NCBI GenBank assembly: GCA_902795255.1
Contig: CADBKS010000075.1
Coordinates: 1-12,211 of the forward strand
Length of the DNA: 12,211 bases
Origin: an uncultured Chloroflexota bacterium
GTDB lineage: Bacteria > Chloroflexota > Anaerolineae > Anaerolineales > Anaerolineaceae
Reading direction: 5' to 3'
Numbering within the stretch: the first letter of the stretch is position 1; every line of letters starts with the position of its first letter. A program made the position numbers and the translations under genes. The notes beneath the pieces are model-generated. The model searched no databases, was not told the origin of the DNA, and worked only from the letters and a program-made list of their open reading frames with translations. This document shows positions 1 to 6,829 of the stretch, in pieces.

Positions 1-21
1 ACAGCAAAGCGTTCACAGACA

Positions 22-91
22 TGCGCTTACAAGCGCACGCGGGTACCAGCGCCTTACAGGCGCAGAGCAAACCACCGGCTCAGCCGGTGGT
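22..91. repeat. Cluster of three hairpin-forming palindromes
   Basis: Three inverted repeats lie close together. The first has arms TGCGCTT (22-28) and AAGCGCA (31-37). The second has arms GCGCC (49-53) and GGCGC (59-63) around TTACA. The third is a perfect palindrome with 10-base arms, 71-80 and 82-91, around one C. The first two share TTACA in the loop and are about 27 bases apart, so they look like imperfect tandem copies. The third has no U-run directly after it (a T8 tract begins about 20 bases on), so it is a poor intrinsic terminator. Similar strong hairpins occur at ends of IS200/IS605-type elements and in REP-like repeats, but no transposase is visible here. The function is not known. 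Confidence 0.55.
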
Positions 92-172
92 CCTGATTAG
101 ATTATTGTCATTTTTTTTGATAACCCGGAACGCAGACGGATCCTGCCGATACGGGGTTCTCTTTTGACGGCG

Positions 173-181
173 TGATATAAT
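173..181 (+). promoter_or_regulatory. Extended -10 promoter for the MscS-type gene
   Basis: TGATATAAT is a perfect extended -10 (TG-N-TATAAT). No good -35 sits 17 bases upstream; the TTGACG at 164-169 is too close to pair with it. Transcription would start near 188, giving a leader of about 120 bases before the ATG at 309. The call rests on the motif alone. Confidence 0.45.
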
Positions 182-251
182 TTTGATGGAGTGATCCAAT
201 TTCATCTGTTCTCACCGAAAAGGCGGGAACACAACATCGGCAGCCGGACCG

Positions 252-287
252 GGAACCGCGGTGAAGCGGTTCCGGCGGAACCTTTTG
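252..287 (+). promoter_or_regulatory. Competing hairpins in the leader of the MscS-type gene
   Basis: GGAACCGC (252-259) can pair with GCGGTTCC (266-273). The right arm of that stem can instead pair further on: GGTTCC (268-273) with GGAACC (277-282), a 6-bp stem with a 3-base loop followed by TTTTG. The two stems exclude each other, and the second resembles a weak terminator just before the ribosome binding site at 291-298. This could be attenuation or may only reflect a GC-rich leader. Confidence 0.3.
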
Positions 288-308
288 TCCGGAGAAGGAA
301 TTTCTATC

Positions 309-3218
309 ATGATAAAATCCCGCAGACTGATCTTTGCTTTCCTGGTCTTAGCAGTCCTGCAGACCGTATTATTTTTTCTCCTGTTTTTTCACGTTTCGCT
401 CGGTTCTAAAGTGAAAACGCAGCAGCGCGAAGGGCGGACGCTTGCCGGCATTACGCAAAAGCTCCGGGAGTTCGACCGCGACATCACGTCGACCGGTGAA
501 AAGTGGATGGAGAAAAATCGGACTGCCGCAAAACTGACGGCAGCCGCATTGAAAAGCCTGGTCTCTGAAGAAGGGTACAGCGGGCCGGCAGTTTTTTCTG
601 ACGGTTTTGTGGTCCGGTTCGCTGACGGGCAGGCTGTGTATCCTGACGGGTTCCCCGGATATGTTGACGGGCTGGAAACAATTTTCGGCGACAGTCTTGA
701 ACAGACGAGACAGGGGATCTATCATCAGAATGCCGAAGATGCAGAGGGCACCCAGGTGATCCTTTCCGCGGAACCGATGGGGAATGACTATTATTATATT
801 GACCGGACGCTGTACAGCGAATATCTTCAGGATACCGAAGATTACAGCATGCAGGCCGGCAGCGCACTGCAGGATATGGAACAGTCATACGGCAGCTTTT
901 TTGTTGTCATGAGTAAAAAAGACAGTTCCATGCTTTACTGCTCGAATCTGTTATGCCCCAATGGGAGCGATACAAAACTTGAAGATCTGCAGATCACCCG
1001 GGATATGATCGATGCGGAGGAAGCCGCGCTTTCGATCGGCAATAATGTGTATTTTGCCTCTTATCGGTCGATGCGCTTTCTGGGAGAAGCCGCGAAGGTC
1101 ATTATTCTGAATCCGGTCATCGACCGGAGATCCGGCGATTTCGGGCTCATCTGGGTGACGGTCATCATTGAGTCGCTGATCATTACCGGATTTATCCTGT
1201 GGCTGTTCTGGGTGCGGCGTTACGTTCAGTCGCACAGCCTTTCCGTAACAGAGGCCACGCGCTATCAGCCGTCCGGGGTCCGCAAAAAAATGGCAGCGGC
1301 TGTTGCGAGCGGGGCTCTGGTGGTCTTTCTTGCCTCCCTTTTCTATCAGTCCATTAACAATCTCAAACAGGAATCCGATTCCGACAACACCAGTTTGTGG
1401 ATTGCGGCGGATTATATTATCGGTGTTCAGAGCGGGAAAACCAAGGCCCAGCAGGATCAGGAAGAATGGTCGGTCTATTATTCCGAACGGATCGCCGAGC
1501 TGTTGTCAAAATCTTCCGAACTGAGAACGCGGGCCGTTCTGGCGGCGATGAACGATGTCATCGGCAGTGAATATATCATGCTTTATGATGAGGCGGGAAG
1601 CGAGATCGTCAGCAGCAATGCTTATGAGGGCTTCCAGCTCGGAACAAAAGACGATGACCTGACAACGGACTTCCGCAGACTTCTGCTGGGGGTGGATACG
1701 ATCGTTCATCCGCCGGCCCGGGATGTGACGACGGAAAAGTATTCACAGATGACCGGTTCCCCGGTGCGCTTGTCCGGCGAAGGCCGAAAGTACGGGGCCG
1801 TGATCCTTGCCTTCAATTCGCAGCAGTCCTGGGAGGCAGAGAATGAAAAGAGCATCCGGGATTTCATCAACAGGATCACACAGGAAGGCCATTTGTGTGC
1901 CGTCGCGGACGCGGAGAGCGGAAAGATCCTCTACACCAGTAAATCGGATCTGCAGAATACGGACATCAATGGGGTCGGACTGGGCATCAATGAACGCTGG
2001 ACTTCGGATATGGAGCACTTTATGGTAGACGGCGTCTCCTATTACGGGCCTTTTGCGGCGATCGGGGATAAACGCTATTATTACCTTACGGAAGCCACGT
2101 TTATCCGGAGTGATTCTGTCTCGGTGGCACTTCTCTCGGTGGCAGGGTTCATCGTCAGCGCGGTCCTCACGAGCCTGATCATGCTGCTGTTCTACCGGAA
2201 CAAACAATATAAAGAAATGGTGAGAATCTCGGAATCATCCCAGCTGGATGCCGTTCTTGAAGCTGAGGACCTGCCCGATGATGAGAAGAAGATGGAGCAG
2301 GAATCCCCGGGGATCCGGTCCTGGTGGAACCGGCTGCTGCCGGAAATGAAGATCCGGCTCTTTCTGCAGATCATTACCGGTTTGCTCCTGATCTTTGCCG
2401 CATATCAGATCTTTTCTTCGTCCGGCTTTATGGCACAAACCGTATTCGGATTTGTTTTCCGCGGGAACTGGACGCGCGGGGTGAATCTTCTCGCCTTTTC
2501 GGCCATCATTCTGGTCATTCTGGGATACATCGTCTTCCTCTTTTTCAAGAGCCTCGTGGTGGATATCCTGAAAACCATTCTGGATCCGAAAGGCGAAACC
2601 ATTCTCCGGCTGGTCGCCAGTCTGGTCCAGTACGGGGCATTTATCGGGCTGGTGTTCATCTGCCTGAATTACCTGGGGATCAACACGGCCGTTATGGTGG
2701 CGGGGTTCAGCGCCTTTTCCCTCGCGATCTCGCTCGGCGGTCAGGGTCTGGTCTCGGATATCCTCGCGGGGATCTTCATCATCTTTGAAGACGATTTCCA
2801 TGTGGGCGATATGATCGAAATCGGCGGCTTTCAGGGGATCGTGCAGGATATCGGGGTCCGCTCAACGAAGATCCTGGGGCTCGGGGACAATATCAAGATC
2901 ATCGGCAACCGCGACGTCAAGAATGTGCTGAACATGAGCAAGATGAACACCTGGTACACCATGGAGTTTAATGTCCAGGTGAGCCAGCCGCTGGAGGAGA
3001 TCGAGGAAATGCTGCGGAATGAACTGCCCGCGGTCGGTGAAAGCATCCCCGAGATCATCAGCGGACCTACGTATAAAGGCATCTGGACGATCGGGCCGAA
3101 TGCTTATACCCTTGCCGTCAATTCCGAGTGCAAGGAGATCGATCTGCGCAAGGTCCGCCGCAAGCTGAACCATGCCATCCTCGATCTGTTCGATAAACAC
3201 GGTTACAAGATGGGCTGA
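309..3218 (+). CDS. Large MscS-family mechanosensitive channel with two extracytoplasmic domains
   Basis: Predicted 969-residue membrane protein. The ATG at 309 is preferred over an in-frame GTG at 261 because GGAGAAGG (291-298) lies 10 bases before it. The order is: TM helix at residues 7-32; extracytoplasmic domain about 33-275; TM 276-302; TM 327-349; second extracytoplasmic domain about 350-603; TM helices near 604-629, 681-702, 724-746 and 766-790; then the MscS core. The pore-lining helix (about 794-827) is rich in Gly, Ala and Ser (AGFSAFSLAISLGGQGLVSD) and runs into FEDDFHVGDMIEIGGFQGIV, the start of the MscS beta domain, followed by the alpha/beta C-terminal domain. MscS channels open under membrane tension and release solutes during osmotic downshock. 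The E. coli protein has 286 residues, so about 680 are extra. The double TM-ectodomain-TM layout resembles Cache- or CHASE-type sensors, but I cannot assign a fold or ligand. It has its own promoter and terminator. Confidence 0.88.
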   Translation: MIKSRRLIFAFLVLAVLQTVLFFLLFFHVSLGSKVKTQQREGRTLAGITQKLREFDRDITSTGEKWMEKNRTAAKLTAAALKSLVSEEGYSGPAVFSDGFVVRFADGQAVYPDGFPGYVDGLETIFGDSLEQTRQGIYHQNAEDAEGTQVILSAEPMGNDYYYIDRTLYSEYLQDTEDYSMQAGSALQDMEQSYGSFFVVMSKKDSSMLYCSNLLCPNGSDTKLEDLQITRDMIDAEEAALSIGNNVYFASYRSMRFLGEAAKVIILNPVIDRRSGDFGLIWVTVIIESLIITGFILWLFWVRRYVQSHSLSVTEATRYQPSGVRKKMAAAVASGALVVFLASLFYQSINNLKQESDSDNTSLWIAADYIIGVQSGKTKAQQDQEEWSVYYSERIAELLSKSSELRTRAVLAAMNDVIGSEYIMLYDEAGSEIVSSNAYEGFQLGTKDDDLTTDFRRLLLGVDTIVHPPARDVTTEKYSQMTGSPVRLSGEGRKYGAVILAFNSQQSWEAENEKSIRDFINRITQEGHLCAVADAESGKILYTSKSDLQNTDINGVGLGINERWTSDMEHFMVDGVSYYGPFAAIGDKRYYYLTEATFIRSDSVSVALLSVAGFIVSAVLTSLIMLLFYRNKQYKEMVRISESSQLDAVLEAEDLPDDEKKMEQESPGIRSWWNRLLPEMKIRLFLQIITGLLLIFAAYQIFSSSGFMAQTVFGFVFRGNWTRGVNLLAFSAIILVILGYIVFLFFKSLVVDILKTILDPKGETILRLVASLVQYGAFIGLVFICLNYLGINTAVMVAGFSAFSLAISLGGQGLVSDILAGIFIIFEDDFHVGDMIEIGGFQGIVQDIGVRSTKILGLGDNIKIIGNRDVKNVLNMSKMNTWYTMEFNVQVSQPLEEIEEMLRNELPAVGESIPEIISGPTYKGIWTIGPNAYTLAVNSECKEIDLRKVRRKLNHAILDLFDKHGYKMG

Positions 3219-3230
3219 CCGCTCCGGGTA

Positions 3231-3269
3231 AAAAAACAGGTGCCCGCCTGCATCGGGCACTTGTTTTTT
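3231..3269 (+). terminator. Intrinsic terminator of the MscS-type gene
   Basis: An A-rich left arm with AACAGGTGCCCG pairs with CGGGCACTTGTT, with one G-U pair and the loop CCTGCAT, followed by a run of T. It lies 12 bases after the stop codon. The A-run on the left makes it potentially bidirectional. Confidence 0.85.
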
Positions 3270-3287
3270 ATTCGTGGCAGAGAAAAA

Positions 3288-3304
3288 CACCTGCCAGGCA
3301 GGTG
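3288..3304. repeat. Perfect inverted repeat in intergenic DNA
   Basis: CACCTGCC (3288-3295), one A, then GGCAGGTG (3297-3304). A second small hairpin, GGCT-GAA-AGCC, follows near 3316-3328. Neither has a U-tail. They lie between two converging terminators, so they probably belong to no transcript. The role is unknown. Confidence 0.35.
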
Positions 3305-3395
3305 GATCCGAAGAGCTTTGGCTGAAAGCCAGCTGCATTACAGCATGTTGGTTTGACAGAGAATCATACCGGTAAAACAAATCTGTTGACCCTGA

Positions 3396-3433
3396 CAAAA
3401 AAGGTGTGCCGGGTGTCCCGTCACCCGGTCACT
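3396..3433 (-). terminator. Terminator of the tetR gene, overlapping its stop codon
   Basis: Read on the minus strand, GTGACCGGGTG pairs with CACCCGGCACAC (small asymmetry inside the stem), followed by CTTTTTTG. The left arm contains the last codons and the TGA of the tetR gene, so the stem begins inside the coding region. Confidence 0.75.
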
Positions 3434-3972
3434 TTTTCAAAGTAAAGTTCCAGCTTCTCCGGGGATATTTTCAGGCCGCTGCCGAACCACCACTTTACCG
3501 CTTCGATGAAGACGCTGCAGTAGTAATTCAGGTAAAAATCGTCCGGTATGGAAAGCTTCTCCGCCCGGTGGTCCGCGCCGTATCGCCGGCACAGGTCCGT
3601 AAACTGTGTTTTGAAATATCCCCAAAAGAGGTCGGCGCTCTCGCAGGTGAAGATCTTTTCATACCATTTCCGGTCATCCTGAAGATGATAGAGAATGTGG
3701 GTCAGACGGGCTTTCAGGGAATCGGGCCCCGCGGAAAAATCGTGACTGCTCTCGGAGGACGGGTGATCTTCAAAAATATGATCGAACATATTCCGGCAGG
3801 TGCTTTTCAGCAGGTCATCTTTGGTCTCAAAGTGGGCGTAAAAAGTGCTGCGGCCGATATCGGCCCGGTCAATGATATCCTGCACGGTGATCTGCTCATA
3901 CCGTTTTTCCGTCAGTAATGTTTCAAATGCGGCGTAGATCGCCCTGCGTGTTTTGCCGATCCTTCTGTCCAA
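3421..3972 (-). CDS. TetR-family transcriptional repressor
   Basis: Predicted 183-residue repressor. I chose the TTG at 3972 over an upstream in-frame TTG at 4002 because GGAGG lies six bases before it, and because the product then begins MDRRIGKTRRAIYAAF, the usual start of this family. The N-terminal helix-turn-helix is at about residues 28-47 (TVQDIIDRADIGRSTFYAHF), followed by the typical KDDLL. The C-terminal part, with FWGYFKTQF and FIEAVKWWFGSG, resembles the TetR C-terminal domain common in Firmicutes (Pfam TetR_C_8 type). Such proteins bind a palindromic operator and release it on binding a ligand. The gene is divergent from the EamA exporter at 4112, and a 13-bp palindrome lies over the exporter's -10, so it probably represses the exporter. 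The ligand cannot be read from sequence. Confidence 0.9.
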   Translation of the reverse strand: MDRRIGKTRRAIYAAFETLLTEKRYEQITVQDIIDRADIGRSTFYAHFETKDDLLKSTCRNMFDHIFEDHPSSESSHDFSAGPDSLKARLTHILYHLQDDRKWYEKIFTCESADLFWGYFKTQFTDLCRRYGADHRAEKLSIPDDFYLNYYCSVFIEAVKWWFGSGLKISPEKLELYFEKVTG

Positions 3973-4040
3973 TCTCCCCCTCCGTTTCCGCACAATTTTC
4001 AATTATTGTTTCATAACTGACAATTGCCGTCAGCTGTGTG

Positions 4041-4069
4041 TTGATTTCCCTTTCAGAAAATTGTATCAT
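4041..4069 (+). promoter_or_regulatory. Promoter of the EamA exporter gene
   Basis: TTGATT (4041-4046) is separated by 17 bases from TATCAT (4064-4069), each close to the sigma-70/sigma-A consensus. Transcription would start near 4076, which favours translation from the ATG at 4112 rather than the TTG at 4085. Confidence 0.55.
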
Positions 4070-4073
4070 ACAA
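4061..4073. promoter_or_regulatory. Probable TetR operator
   Basis: TTGTATCATACAA is a perfect 13-bp palindrome with a central C. It covers the predicted -10 of the exporter and lies in the tetR-exporter intergenic region. Bound repressor there would block polymerase. No second full copy is visible in this gap; ATTGT and ACAAT near 4005-4024 are looser matches. Confidence 0.5.
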
Positions 4074-4111
4074 AATATAAGTAATTGAACATATTGTACG
4101 GAATTAGTCTT

Positions 4112-4981
4112 ATGAAAGCAAAAACAGCGATCTTATATGCAATTCTCGCCGCTATCCTATACGCGCTGATGGCACCTGTCTCCAAACTGCTGCAGGTGAG
4201 CGTTCCTCCTGTCGCGGAAGCCGGGCTTCTGTATCTCGGCGCCGGGACCGGGATGTTATTGATATATCTGTTTCAGAAGGGCAGGCCTTCCGGACACCCT
4301 TCCGTCGGCAGGAGTGATCTGAAGTACGTCATTGCGATGATCGTGCTGGACATGCTCGCGCCCGTTTTTCTGCTTTTCGGCCTGTCCATGACCACTCCGG
4401 AAAATGTGTCGCTGCTGAATAATTTCGAGATCGTCGCCACGACCATTATTGCTTTCACCTTCTTTCATGAAAAGATCGGGAAACGGCTGGCCCTTTCGAT
4501 CTGCATCATCACGGTTTCCTGCGTGCTCCTGTCGCTGGACAATACGGCGTCGCTCTCGTTTTCGAAAGGCTCGTTGTTTGTCCTGCTGGCCTGTGTGTGC
4601 TGGGGATTTGAGAATAACTGCACCAGCAGCCTTTCCGGGAAGGATACCCGCCAGATCGTCATGATCAAGGGCTTCGGATCCGGTACGGCCTCCCTTCTGC
4701 TGTCACTTCTGATCGGGGAAAAGATCGGATCCGCACGGAGTGCGGTGTTCGTTATGATCCTGGGGTTCCTCGCGGTCGGGCTCAGCGTGTATTTTTATGT
4801 GCTGGCCCAGAGCCGGATCGGGGCGGCAAGGACCAGCGCTTATTATGCGGTCTCACCGTTTATCGGCGTGCTGCTCGCCCTGCTCCTTTTCCGCGAGATC
4901 CCGGGCAAACTTTTCTGGGCAGCGCTTGCCCTGATGGCAGTCGGGGTTTATCTGAATGTCAAAGACACCGAAAGCATATGA
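4112..4981 (+). CDS. EamA/DMT-family transporter
   Basis: Predicted 289-residue inner-membrane protein of the drug/metabolite transporter superfamily, made of two EamA repeats and about ten hydrophobic helices. The first repeat begins AILYAILAAILYALMAPVSKLL and includes SMTTPENVSLLNNFEIVATT. The second begins SLFVLLACVCWGFENNCTSS and ends with ALALMAVGVYLNVKD, a family hallmark. An in-frame TTG at 4085 would add nine residues; the ATG at 4112 is preferred because it precedes the first helix directly and suits the promoter position, although only a weak GGA lies upstream. EamA proteins commonly export amino acids, metabolites or drugs; the substrate is unknown. The divergent TetR gene and the palindrome over the promoter suggest substrate-induced expression. 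Confidence 0.88.
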   Translation: MKAKTAILYAILAAILYALMAPVSKLLQVSVPPVAEAGLLYLGAGTGMLLIYLFQKGRPSGHPSVGRSDLKYVIAMIVLDMLAPVFLLFGLSMTTPENVSLLNNFEIVATTIIAFTFFHEKIGKRLALSICIITVSCVLLSLDNTASLSFSKGSLFVLLACVCWGFENNCTSSLSGKDTRQIVMIKGFGSGTASLLLSLLIGEKIGSARSAVFVMILGFLAVGLSVYFYVLAQSRIGAARTSAYYAVSPFIGVLLALLLFREIPGKLFWAALALMAVGVYLNVKDTESI

Positions 4982-5017
4982 AAAAATGAATGCCGCTGAC
5001 CGCGGCATTCATTTTTT
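4981..5017 (+). terminator. Intrinsic terminator, probably bidirectional
   Basis: A perfect 16-base inverted repeat: AAAAAATGAATGCCGC (4981-4996) pairs with GCGGCATTCATTTTTT (5002-5017). It starts at the last base of the exporter's stop codon. The run of A on the left would give a U-tail on the minus strand too, so it can also stop transcripts from the remnant gene at 5024-5563. Confidence 0.9.
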
Positions 5018-5023
5018 CAGGGA

Positions 5024-5563
5024 TCAGCCGATCATGCCGATCTTTTTCAGATATTCCAGGTTCCGTTTCGCGCTCTCGTTAGCGTACGCTCCGCTTTTCC
5101 CGTACATGTCCTGTTCGATGACGGCGGTGCCGCGGAAACCGGTCTGCCGCAGGTCATTTTGCAGGAGCTCTTTCATTTTCAGGAAATAGTGGTTATAGCG
5201 GCGGCAGTATCCGACCATCGCAGTCTGATCCGGGTGCCGGTCTTTGACTTCTTTCAGCATCAAAGCGTTTTCATAAGACATGGACAGCGGTTTTTTCGAT
5301 AAAAACGTGTTTCCCCGCTTCCAGCGCGGCTGCTGCATACGCGGCATGGTCCCCTGCGCACAGGATCATGATCGCATCCACTTCCGGACAGCGGATCAGA
5401 TCCATGGCATCCGGAAAACAGTTCGGAACGCTGTAACGGGTCCGGAAATGGTCCATTAAAGTGCGCGAGACATCAGAGACCGCTGTGACCGCAAACAGGT
5501 CATCCATATGTTCGATATTCGGCATATGAGCGATCGACCTGCGCCATACGGGTGTGCTGTCAT
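5024..5563 (-). pseudogene. Remnant: Gfo/Idh/MocA dehydrogenase N-terminus joined to a sugar isomerase/epimerase C-terminus
   Basis: Read leftward, the first part is the Rossmann half of a Gfo/Idh/MocA NAD(P)-dependent sugar dehydrogenase: a possible nucleotide-binding stretch YGAGR near 5540-5550, then SIAHMPNIEHMDD, DAIMILCAGDHAAYAAAALE and AGKHVFIEK. The frame breaks twice. One break is near 5540, between YGAGR and SIAHM. The other is at the homopolymer 5291-5296; removing one base restores the family's EKP motif (FIEKPLSMSYENALML). The frame continues as AMVGYCRRYNHYFLKMKELL, still Gfo-like, but the last 45 or so residues (TGFRGTAVIEQDMYG, SAKRNLEYLKKIG) look like the C-terminus of TIM-barrel sugar isomerases/epimerases such as the IolE type. 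The Gfo C-terminal half and most of the isomerase are absent. The simplest reading is an internal deletion (joint near 5140-5180) in a former catabolic operon, followed by decay. The isomerase assignment is from memory of the family motif. Confidence 0.7.
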
Positions 5564-5578
5564 ATGGGATCGTGTGCG

Positions 5579-5622
5579 GATCGAATCAACCGGCAGAATA
5601 ATCGCTGCCGGTCGATTTGATT
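5579..5622 (-). terminator. Long hairpin after the araC-type gene
   Basis: ACCGGCAG (5589-5596) pairs with CTGCCGGT (5605-5612). The stem extends outward by about ten more pairs (5579-5588 with 5613-5622), mostly Watson-Crick with a few mismatches that read as G-U on the plus strand. It begins at the stop codon of the AraC gene. The minus-strand tail, TTGATTCGATCC, is only moderately U-rich, so termination may be partial. Confidence 0.5.
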
Positions 5623-6659
5623 TAACGGTTGTGCCGGTATTCGTTCGGGGTCCTGCCGGTGTGGTTTTTGAATTTGCGGATGAAGTGTTCGCAGCTGTTG
5701 TAGCCGACGTTTGCCGCGATATCGATGACGCTGAGCGAGGTGTCCCGCAGCAGCTGCTTGGCGTTTTCCATCCGGATGTTCGTGAGCAGCTGGATAAAGG
5801 TCTGTCCGGTCGTCCGCCGGATCAGGCGGGAGGCGTATTCAGGGGAGTAATGGAATTCACTGCTCAGCGATTTGAGCGTTACGTCTGCCGCGTTTGCCTG
5901 GATGTAGCGGGCGATCCGCATGGCGGTTTCTGAGTCGCCGGCTTTATCGGCGGGCAGGTCGCAGGTGTCCATATAGCGGCGAAGCAGGAACACAAAGATC
6001 CGCGTTACGATCGCGTTCACGAGGACCGAGTAATAAGCTTCCTTATCGATCGACTCGCCGCACAGATCGATGAACGCGTAATACAGGTCGGGGTCTTCCA
6101 GCGTGTGGAAGATCAGGTAATCGATCCCGGTCCTGCTGTAAAGGGTACTCATGAAGAAATTGGACAGCAGATTATCCCCCTGCAGGATGCTGTAAAAATA
6201 CTGCCGGAAAGTCGACCTGCGGATCAGAACATCGATGATGATGCTTTCGTCGTTCACATCCAGTGAATGTGTCACCTTCGGCTGGATCAGACACAGGTCC
6301 CCCTTGTGAAGGACGGATATGTTTTCCCCGACCCGGTGCATGCAGCGGCCTTTGAGAACATAAAACATTTCAAAGAAATTATGGTGGTGCGGAAGCGCCG
6401 GGGTATAGCAGTTGTGCTTAAATACATGGATCCCTTCCGGCTGTGAATCCGTGAAATACCAGTCTTCCAGATATTCCGGCGGGATGGTGTCTTTCCATTC
6501 CGGGACCAGGATATGTTCCCGATAGATCCGCTCTTTGTCGAGCGACGCCAGATATTCATCAAAGCCGGCCGCGGAAGTTTTTGCCAGACGGTAATTTCTG
6601 TAAAAAATTTCGCTGTCATTGAGGGTCTGCAGGGCTTCAAGAAGCTGTTTTTCGTTCAT
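5622..6659 (-). CDS. AraC-family transcriptional regulator with N-terminal cupin domain
   Basis: Predicted 345-residue cytoplasmic regulator. The ATG at 6659 has GGTGAGG a few bases upstream. A cupin-like ligand domain lies at about residues 75-140, with the metal- or sugar-binding style motif PHHHNFFEMFYVLKG and GDLCLIQPKVTHSLDV. The middle, about 145-240, is a helical linker. The C-terminal AraC domain (about 245-345) has two helix-turn-helix units: TLKSLSSEFHYSPEYASRLI, and SVIDIAANVGYNSCEHFIRK followed by TGRTPNEYR, the canonical ending. The length fits the family (about 280-350). Members of this type usually activate sugar uptake or catabolic genes. It is divergent from the sugar-type ABC operon at 6869 and probably controls it. 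The effector is unknown. Confidence 0.92.
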   Translation of the reverse strand: MNEKQLLEALQTLNDSEIFYRNYRLAKTSAAGFDEYLASLDKERIYREHILVPEWKDTIPPEYLEDWYFTDSQPEGIHVFKHNCYTPALPHHHNFFEMFYVLKGRCMHRVGENISVLHKGDLCLIQPKVTHSLDVNDESIIIDVLIRRSTFRQYFYSILQGDNLLSNFFMSTLYSRTGIDYLIFHTLEDPDLYYAFIDLCGESIDKEAYYSVLVNAIVTRIFVFLLRRYMDTCDLPADKAGDSETAMRIARYIQANAADVTLKSLSSEFHYSPEYASRLIRRTTGQTFIQLLTNIRMENAKQLLRDTSLSVIDIAANVGYNSCEHFIRKFKNHTGRTPNEYRHNR

Positions 6660-6671
6660 CGTTCCTCACCG

Positions 6672-6686
6672 GCAGTCCGGGACTGC
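6672..6686. promoter_or_regulatory. Palindrome in the leader of the araC-type gene
   Basis: GCAGTCC, one G, GGACTGC forms a perfect inverted repeat just upstream of the ribosome binding site of the AraC-family gene (6659). It may be a regulator site or an mRNA hairpin that tunes translation. No direct support beyond symmetry. Confidence 0.3.
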
Positions 6687-6697
6687 GCTCATAAATA

Positions 6698-6790
6698 GTC
6701 AACTTTACTGCTAATTTTATAATATTTCCGGCATAAATCAAGAGTAATTCAGTATGTTGAAGCGGGTAATGTCAAAATAAGTCAATTTAA
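6698..6790. promoter_or_regulatory. Repeated GTCAA motifs, possible AraC-type binding sites
   Basis: GTCAAAATAA (6771-6780) and GTCAATTTAA (6781-6790) are back-to-back direct repeats with a 10-base period. A third copy, GTCAACTTTA, begins at 6698, on the other side of the intergenic region. AraC proteins often bind direct repeats on one face of the helix, next to the target promoter plus a distal site. The tandem pair ends about 40 bases before the -10 of the ABC operon, a suitable place for an activator. This is inference from spacing. Confidence 0.4.
6714..6741 (-). promoter_or_regulatory. Possible promoter of the araC-type gene
   Basis: On the minus strand, TTGATT (6741-6736) is followed after 16 bases by TAAAAT (6719-6714). 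This would give a 5' leader of about 50 bases. Moderate match to consensus. Confidence 0.4.
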
Positions 6791-6829
6791 TGCGACAAAA
6801 TTCAGCAAAGATTAAAAGAGCTCTCTGTT

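Noticed and set aside
71..119. The perfect palindrome and later T8 run as an intrinsic terminator
   Set aside because: About 20 bases lie between the stem and the T-run, too far for a normal intrinsic terminator.
164..181. TTGACG plus TATAAT as a standard promoter pair
   Set aside because: Only six bases separate them, far below the 16-18 needed; only the extended -10 was kept.
3406..3918. A 170-codon plus-strand frame opposite the TetR gene
   Set aside because: Reverse frame of a TetR gene with an evident helix-turn-helix and ribosome binding site; the product has no recognisable domain.
5508..5933. A 141-codon plus-strand frame opposite the AraC-type gene
   Set aside because: It overlaps the highly conserved AraC DNA-binding domain in antisense and has no convincing ribosome binding site or domain.
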